Source of the DNA: Betaproteobacteria bacterium
GTDB lineage: Bacteria > Pseudomonadota > Gammaproteobacteria > Burkholderiales > SG8-39
Direction: 5' to 3'
Length of the DNA stretch: 45,350 bases
Assembly: GCA_009693435.1 (NCBI GenBank)
Contig: SHXF01000028.1
Location: forward strand, 1 to 45,350
In this document: positions 41,984 to 45,350 of the stretch, one piece after another
Layout: every line of letters starts with the position of its first letter
How positions within the stretch are numbered: the stretch's first letter is position 1
Translations under genes and position numbers: made by a program
The notes under the pieces: generated by a model
Database searches by the model: none
Told to the model about the DNA's origin: nothing
Seen by the model: the letters and a program-made list of their open reading frames with translations, nothing else

Positions 41984-42929
41984 TGCCCGCCTCGCGTATC
42001 ACCCTCGCGTAGCGATCGATGTCGGCCCGTATCAATCCGGCGAACTGCTCGGACGTGCCGCCGATCGGCTCGTACGACTGCGCAAGCAGCTTTTCGCGGA
42101 TGTCGGGGAGGGAGACGATGCGGTTCACCTCGGCATTGAGCACCGCGATGATTTCCTTCGGCGTGCGACCGGGCGCCATGAGGCCGAACCAGATGTCGAA
42201 GTCGAATCCGGGAAACCCGGACTCGGCGATGGTGGGATAGCCGGGCGCGAAGGGTGTGCGGCTGGCGCCGGCGAGGGCGTAGCCGGTCAGCTTGCCGGCG
42301 CGGATCTGCGGCATGAAACGCGCGGTATTGCTGATGATCACCGGTATGTGGCCGCCCAGGACGTCGGCTTCGGCCGGCCCGCAGCCCTTGTAGGGCACGT
42401 GCGCCATCTCGATGCCCGCCATCATCTTCAGCGCTTCGCCGGCCAGGTGCTGCGTGGTCCCCACGCCGCAACTGGTGAAGTTCACCTTGCCCGGGTTTGC
42501 TTTCACATAGGTGATGAATTCCCTGAACGTCTTCGGCGGGAACGCGGCATTCGCGCCCAGCATCATCGGCGTGCGGCTGACGAGCGCCACCGGCGCAAGA
42601 TCCCTGATTGGGTCGAACGGCAGCCTCGCGTACAGGGCGGGCAGCGTGGGCAGCGTGTTCGGCGCAACCAGCAGGGTGTGTCCGTCGGGCTCGGCCTTGG
42701 CGACATAGTCCAGGCCGATGATGGTGGCAGCCCCGGGCTTGTTCTCCACGACGCACGGCTGGCCCAGCGATTGCGGAAGCTTGTCGCACAGGTAGCGGGC
42801 CATCTGGTCCACCGCGCCCGGCGTCGTGGGAACGATGATGCGCACTGTCCTGGTCGCATAGCTCTGCGCACCAGCCGTCGTTGCCGCGAACACCGCGGCG
42901 GCAAACAGCAATATTCTCGCAACGCTCAT
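41970..42929 (-). CDS. Bug-family (TctC-like) periplasmic solute-binding protein
   Basis: The 319-residue protein has a signal peptide (ARILLFAAAVFAATTAGAQS), VRIIVPTTPGAVDQMARYL, VVENKPGAATIIGL, AEPDGHTLLVAP and HVPYKGCGPAEADVLGGHI, the Bug landmarks. It has no neighbouring TctA or TctB gene. Its 3' end overlaps the end of the broken hsdM gene by 14 bases, so the restriction island abuts it directly. An 18-bp perfect palindrome lies 30 bases upstream of its start. Confidence 0.93.
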   Translation of the reverse strand: MSVARILLFAAAVFAATTAGAQSYATRTVRIIVPTTPGAVDQMARYLCDKLPQSLGQPCVVENKPGAATIIGLDYVAKAEPDGHTLLVAPNTLPTLPALYARLPFDPIRDLAPVALVSRTPMMLGANAAFPPKTFREFITYVKANPGKVNFTSCGVGTTQHLAGEALKMMAGIEMAHVPYKGCGPAEADVLGGHIPVIISNTARFMPQIRAGKLTGYALAGASRTPFAPGYPTIAESGFPGFDFDIWFGLMAPGRTPKEIIAVLNAEVNRIVSLPDIREKLLAQSYEPIGGTSEQFAGLIRADIDRYARVIREAGIKVE

Positions 42930-42958
42930 GGCTCACCTCGCTATCGCAAAAAAGCAAT

Positions 42959-42976
42959 GCAGGCAGGCCTGCCTGC
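42959..42976. promoter_or_regulatory. 18-bp perfect palindrome upstream of a Bug gene
   Basis: GCAGGCAGGCCTGCCTGC reads identically on both strands. It lies 30 bases before the Bug start, in the 217-base divergent spacer shared with the GNAT gene, suitable for an operator of a dimeric regulator or for a hairpin in the 5' leader. The rest of the spacer shows nothing clear. Confidence 0.5.
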
Positions 42977-43146
42977 GCGGCACCGGCGCGACATCGGCAG
43001 AACCGCGGATGACGGTGGGGCATGATAATCGTTCCCCGTTGAATGACGGGATATGTCGTTCAGCGGACGCAGCCGGCGCGCGCCTGATATCGTCCGCGAT
43101 GACGGCAGAACCGGCCAGACACATTTGTCATTTCCATGGATCGACG

Positions 43147-43659
43147 ATGGATCAATGCCCCGAAATCCGCACCGCAGCACCCGAAGAATTCGCAGCCGCG
43201 TCCGCAATCATCCGCGCCGCCTACGACGAATTCCGTCCGGTCTTCACCGAAGCGCAATGGCTTGTGCGCATTGCGGCTTTTTCCGACGTCTGGAAGCACC
43301 CGGACGATGCCGAACTGATTGCCGCCTTCGTCGAAGGGACGATGGCCGGCGTGGTGTTGTTCTACCCCGATGGCTCTCTATCGAAGCAGGGCGAGTGGCC
43401 GCCCGGCTGGGCCGGCATGCTGCGCCTGGCGGTGCATCCCGGCCATCGCCGCAGCGGCATTGCCCGCGCGCTGACCGACGAATGTCTGCGCCGCTGCCGC
43501 GAGCGGCGCATCGCCACCTTGGGGCTGCACTCCGCAAACTGGATGCCGACAGCACGCGCGATGTACGAAAGAATGGGCTTCATACGGTCCCCGGAATTCG
43601 ACTTCTATCCTTCTGCGAATACGACAGGAATGGGGTACCGGTTCGAACTGGATTTTTAA
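43147..43659 (+). CDS. GNAT family N-acetyltransferase
   Basis: The 170-residue protein has the GNAT core: AGVVLFYPDGS and MLRLAVHPGHRRSGIARALTDECL with the acetyl-CoA pyrophosphate loop (R-R-S-G-I-A), then TLGLHSANWMPTARAMYERMGF, the usual strand 5 and C-terminal helix. Substrate is unknown. The ATG at 43147 begins just before the acetyltransferase fold; an in-frame ATG at 43099 would add 16 residues. It is divergent from a Bug gene. Its stop codon is the first three bases of dispersed-element copy E. Confidence 0.85.
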   Translation: MDQCPEIRTAAPEEFAAASAIIRAAYDEFRPVFTEAQWLVRIAAFSDVWKHPDDAELIAAFVEGTMAGVVLFYPDGSLSKQGEWPPGWAGMLRLAVHPGHRRSGIARALTDECLRRCRERRIATLGLHSANWMPTARAMYERMGFIRSPEFDFYPSANTTGMGYRFELDF

Positions 43660-43735
43660 ATCATGAACTTTGTTCTGAGCAGATGGCCATACCACGGTAC
43701 TCAGATGGCATGTTGACTATCATTTTTGATAATTA
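43657..43735 (+). repeat. Dispersed 66-80 bp element, copy E
   Basis: The 66-base body starts with the TAA stop of the GNAT gene and ends CTATCA at 43717-43722, followed by TTTTTGATAATTATT, giving the hairpin TATCA-TTTT-TGATA. It shares GA.C.GATGG (43677-43686) with copy D and continues to match over the A/T end. It fills most of the convergent spacer before the next Bug gene. Confidence 0.7.
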
Positions 43736-43785
43736 TTCCGATGCTGGAGGGGATGCCGGCAATACTCGCGCGCCGATTGCCTGCC

Positions 43786-44787
43786 TCACTCCACCCTCAC
43801 GCCCGCCGCCTTGACGAGCGTGGCCCAGCGCCGCGTCTCGCTCTTCACCAGTTCGGCAAACCTCGCCTGGGGCATATGCATCGGCTCGTGCGCGAGCTCG
43901 CGGAAGCGCGCCTGCGTGTCCGGGGCGGCGGCGATTTTCTCCATCTCGGCATTGAGGCGCTCCACCACGGCCGATGGCGTGCCTCTGGGGACGAACATGC
44001 CGAACCAGACGTTGACTTCGAAGTCGGCATAGCCGCTTTCCATCATGGTGGGCACCTCGGGTATGGCCTGCCAGCGGCGCCGGTCGGTGATGGCGAGCGC
44101 GCGCAGCTTGCCGCTCCTGATATGCGGCTGGGTGGTGAGCAGCGCGTCGAAGAGGAAGGTAATGCGTCCGGCCAGCAGGTCGTTCAGCGCCGGGCCGTTG
44201 CTCTTGTAGGGCACGTGCACGATGTCCAGTCGGGACAGCAGTGCCATCCAGGCGCTGGCGAGGTGCGGATTGGTGCCGTTGCCGCCGGAGCCGTAGGTGA
44301 CCGTGCCGGATTTGGCTTTGGCTTGCGCCACGAGGTCTGCAAGTGTCTGTATCGATGAGGTCCGTGCTTCATTGGCCGCGTTCACCACCAGCACCAGCGG
44401 GCCCGTCGCGACGGGTGTCACTGCGAGCAGATCCGTTTCGGGGCTGAAGGAAAGTTTGGTGAGCACGCTGGGAAAGATCGTGATCGCCTGGGTGATGAAC
44501 AGCACGGTGTGACCGTCCGGCGTGGCGCGCGACACGGATTCCGCGCCCACCGCGCCGCCCGCGCCGGGACGGTTCTCCACCACCACGCTTGCGCCCAGCC
44601 GGTCGGCAAGTTTCTGGCCGGTGAAGCGCGCCATGATGTCGGTCGGGCCGCCGGCGCCGAGCGGCACGACCAGCGTGATTGGTTTGGCGGGCCAGGATTG
44701 CGCCACTGACAGCGACGCGGATGCGGACGCGACGCAGCACAGCAACGCTACCGGGATCCTGGATGCCCAACGTGTCTTCCTCACCAT
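43786..44787 (-). CDS. Bug-family (TctC-like) periplasmic solute-binding protein
   Basis: The 333-residue protein has a signal peptide (ASRIPVALLCCVASASASLS), ITLVVPLGAGGPTDIMARF, VVVENRPGAGGAVGAESV, ATPDGHTVLF and HVPYKSNGPALNDLLAGRITF. It is the third orphan Bug protein in the window. The ATG at 44787 is preferred over an in-frame ATG 29 codons upstream because GGAGG lies 8 bases before it and the protein then begins with a good signal peptide. Confidence 0.93.
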   Translation of the reverse strand: MVRKTRWASRIPVALLCCVASASASLSVAQSWPAKPITLVVPLGAGGPTDIMARFTGQKLADRLGASVVVENRPGAGGAVGAESVSRATPDGHTVLFITQAITIFPSVLTKLSFSPETDLLAVTPVATGPLVLVVNAANEARTSSIQTLADLVAQAKAKSGTVTYGSGGNGTNPHLASAWMALLSRLDIVHVPYKSNGPALNDLLAGRITFLFDALLTTQPHIRSGKLRALAITDRRRWQAIPEVPTMMESGYADFEVNVWFGMFVPRGTPSAVVERLNAEMEKIAAAPDTQARFRELAHEPMHMPQARFAELVKSETRRWATLVKAAGVRVE

Positions 44788-44937
44788 TCGGCATACCTCC
44801 ATTTGGCGCACGCTTGGATGTCGGGCATCGCTGCGCTCAGCCCAACCTGCTCCATATTGCAAAGGTAGTGACATGCGGTGCTGACCTCGTATTGGTTGAT
44901 GATGCGCGCGGCAGCGTTGCCGGAACGTGCACGGACC

Positions 44938-44987
44938 GAGCCGGCTACGGCGATCCGTTCCAGAGCCGGCTACGGTGGTCCGTTTTT
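44938..44987. repeat. 25-bp direct repeat at the end of mlaC
   Basis: GAGCCGGCTACGGYGRTCCG occurs at 44938 and 44963, two 25-base units in tandem. The second copy covers the last codons and stop of mlaC, so the stop region has been duplicated. Confidence 0.8.
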
Positions 44988-45350
44988 ATCCGAGATCTGC
45001 TTGATCAGGCCATCGACGCCGGACTGGCGCACGATGTCCTCGAAACCGCCCCGGTAGGTCAGCACGAGGCTGATGCCTTCGGCGACGATATCGTAGATCT
45101 TCCAGCCATCCGCGGTCCTGCGCATGGAGTAATCGATGGCGACAGGCGGCTTGCCGGGGCTGATGTAGCGGTTGCGCACGGTTGCCTCGGTGGCATCGGG
45201 CGCCATACGCACAGGTTGCACCTGCATCGTCTGTCCCTTGTAGACGCCGAGCGCGTTGGAGTAGACGCGCACCAGCATGCGGCGGAACTCCTGCACCAGT
45301 TGCGCTCGCTGCTCGGGCGTGGCATTGCGCCAGGCGCGTCCGGTGGCGAG
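44970..45350 (-). CDS. mlaC: MlaC / Ttg2D-like phospholipid-binding protein, 5' part outside the window
   Basis: The 126 visible residues run from the window edge (RAWRNATPEQRAQLVQEF) to a stop and contain RRMLVRVYSNALGVYKGQTMQV and the typical WKIYDIVAEGISLVLTYRGGFEDIVRQSGVDGLIKQI C-terminus. MlaC shuttles phospholipids through the periplasm between the MlaA and MlaFEDB complexes. The signal peptide lies beyond the edge. Its last codons overlap a 25-bp repeat. Any mlaFED genes would lie further right. Confidence 0.93.
   Translation of the reverse strand, partial: LATGRAWRNATPEQRAQLVQEFRRMLVRVYSNALGVYKGQTMQVQPVRMAPDATEATVRNRYISPGKPPVAIDYSMRRTADGWKIYDIVAEGISLVLTYRGGFEDIVRQSGVDGLIKQISDKNGPP

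Noticed and set aside
43147..43659. GNAT gene as the missing toxin partner of the DUF1778 antitoxin
   Set aside because: It is 2.7 kb away beyond an opposite-strand gene and has its own divergent promoter region; no coupling is visible.
7757..43735. Dispersed elements considered as integron attC sites
   Set aside because: No integrase gene, no core GTTRRRY-type sites, and the copies lie kilobases apart in differently oriented chromosomal genes.

Overview
The window looks like the chromosome of a high-GC betaproteobacterium, most likely Burkholderiales. Three Bug-type (tripartite tricarboxylate transporter) binding proteins stand as orphans, there are TRAP, Liv-type and TAXI-type uptake genes for organic acids or amides, and MlaC, MltB and MoxR/DUF58/TgpA genes of proteobacterial type. 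No rRNA or tRNA gene was recognised. All assignments come from reading the sequence; no database search was run.

Layout. (1) 1-6.1 kb, minus strand: a tightly overlapping moxR - DUF58 - transglutaminase (TgpA-like) - mltB operon followed by an HD-domain protein. (2) 6.3-7.7 kb, plus strand: a histone-deacetylase-family hydrolase and a DUF1304 membrane protein, flanked by short tandem repeats. (3) 7.8-12.6 kb, minus strand: a complete TRAP transporter (DctP, DctQ, DctM), an amidohydrolase and a thioredoxin-like [2Fe-2S] ferredoxin. (4) 12.9-15.1 kb: a luciferase-like monooxygenase broken by a single amber codon, and a Bug protein whose signal peptide contains three tandem 8-residue repeats. 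(5) 15.2-19.7 kb, minus strand: an exported protein, a persulfide-dioxygenase/rhodanese/DUF2892 fusion, tRNA 2-selenouridine synthase and an MFS transporter. (6) 19.8-31.2 kb: a catabolic cluster with a Liv ABC transporter (two paralogous binding proteins, two permeases, two ATPases), a Rieske oxygenase alpha/beta pair, a TAXI-like protein without signal peptide, a cobalt-type nitrile hydratase (alpha, beta, accessory) and an SDR dehydrogenase. (7) 31.4-33.4 kb, minus strand: transglutaminase-like, N-formylglutamate-amidohydrolase-like and SnoaL-like genes. (8) 33.7-42.0 kb: a decaying type I restriction-modification island (hsdR, hsdS, an unknown 307-residue protein plus PIN nuclease, a COG2865-type remnant, a lone DUF1778 antitoxin, and hsdM broken in its catalytic motif). 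(9) 42-45.35 kb: two more Bug proteins, a GNAT acetyltransferase and the 3' part of mlaC.

How the genes fit together. The 20-31 kb cluster reads as an import and degradation unit: the Liv system imports a small amide or nitrile, the nitrile hydratase makes the amide, and the Rieske oxygenase and SDR oxidise a ring or side chain. No amidase lies in the cluster. The first operon fits envelope and periplasm maintenance.

The least expected signal is non-coding. A family of about 66-80 bp elements occurs five times. Each copy aligns without gaps and ends in an A/T hairpin near TTATCA; four copies sit in convergent spacers just after a stop codon, and the fifth marks the left edge of the restriction island. 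Palindrome-bearing short repeats also recur inside coding regions: five 24-bp hairpin units with one compensatory base-pair swap in the DUF58 gene, three 24-bp units in a signal peptide, and two copies of a 37-bp palindromic repeat inserted in the same frame in hsdR.
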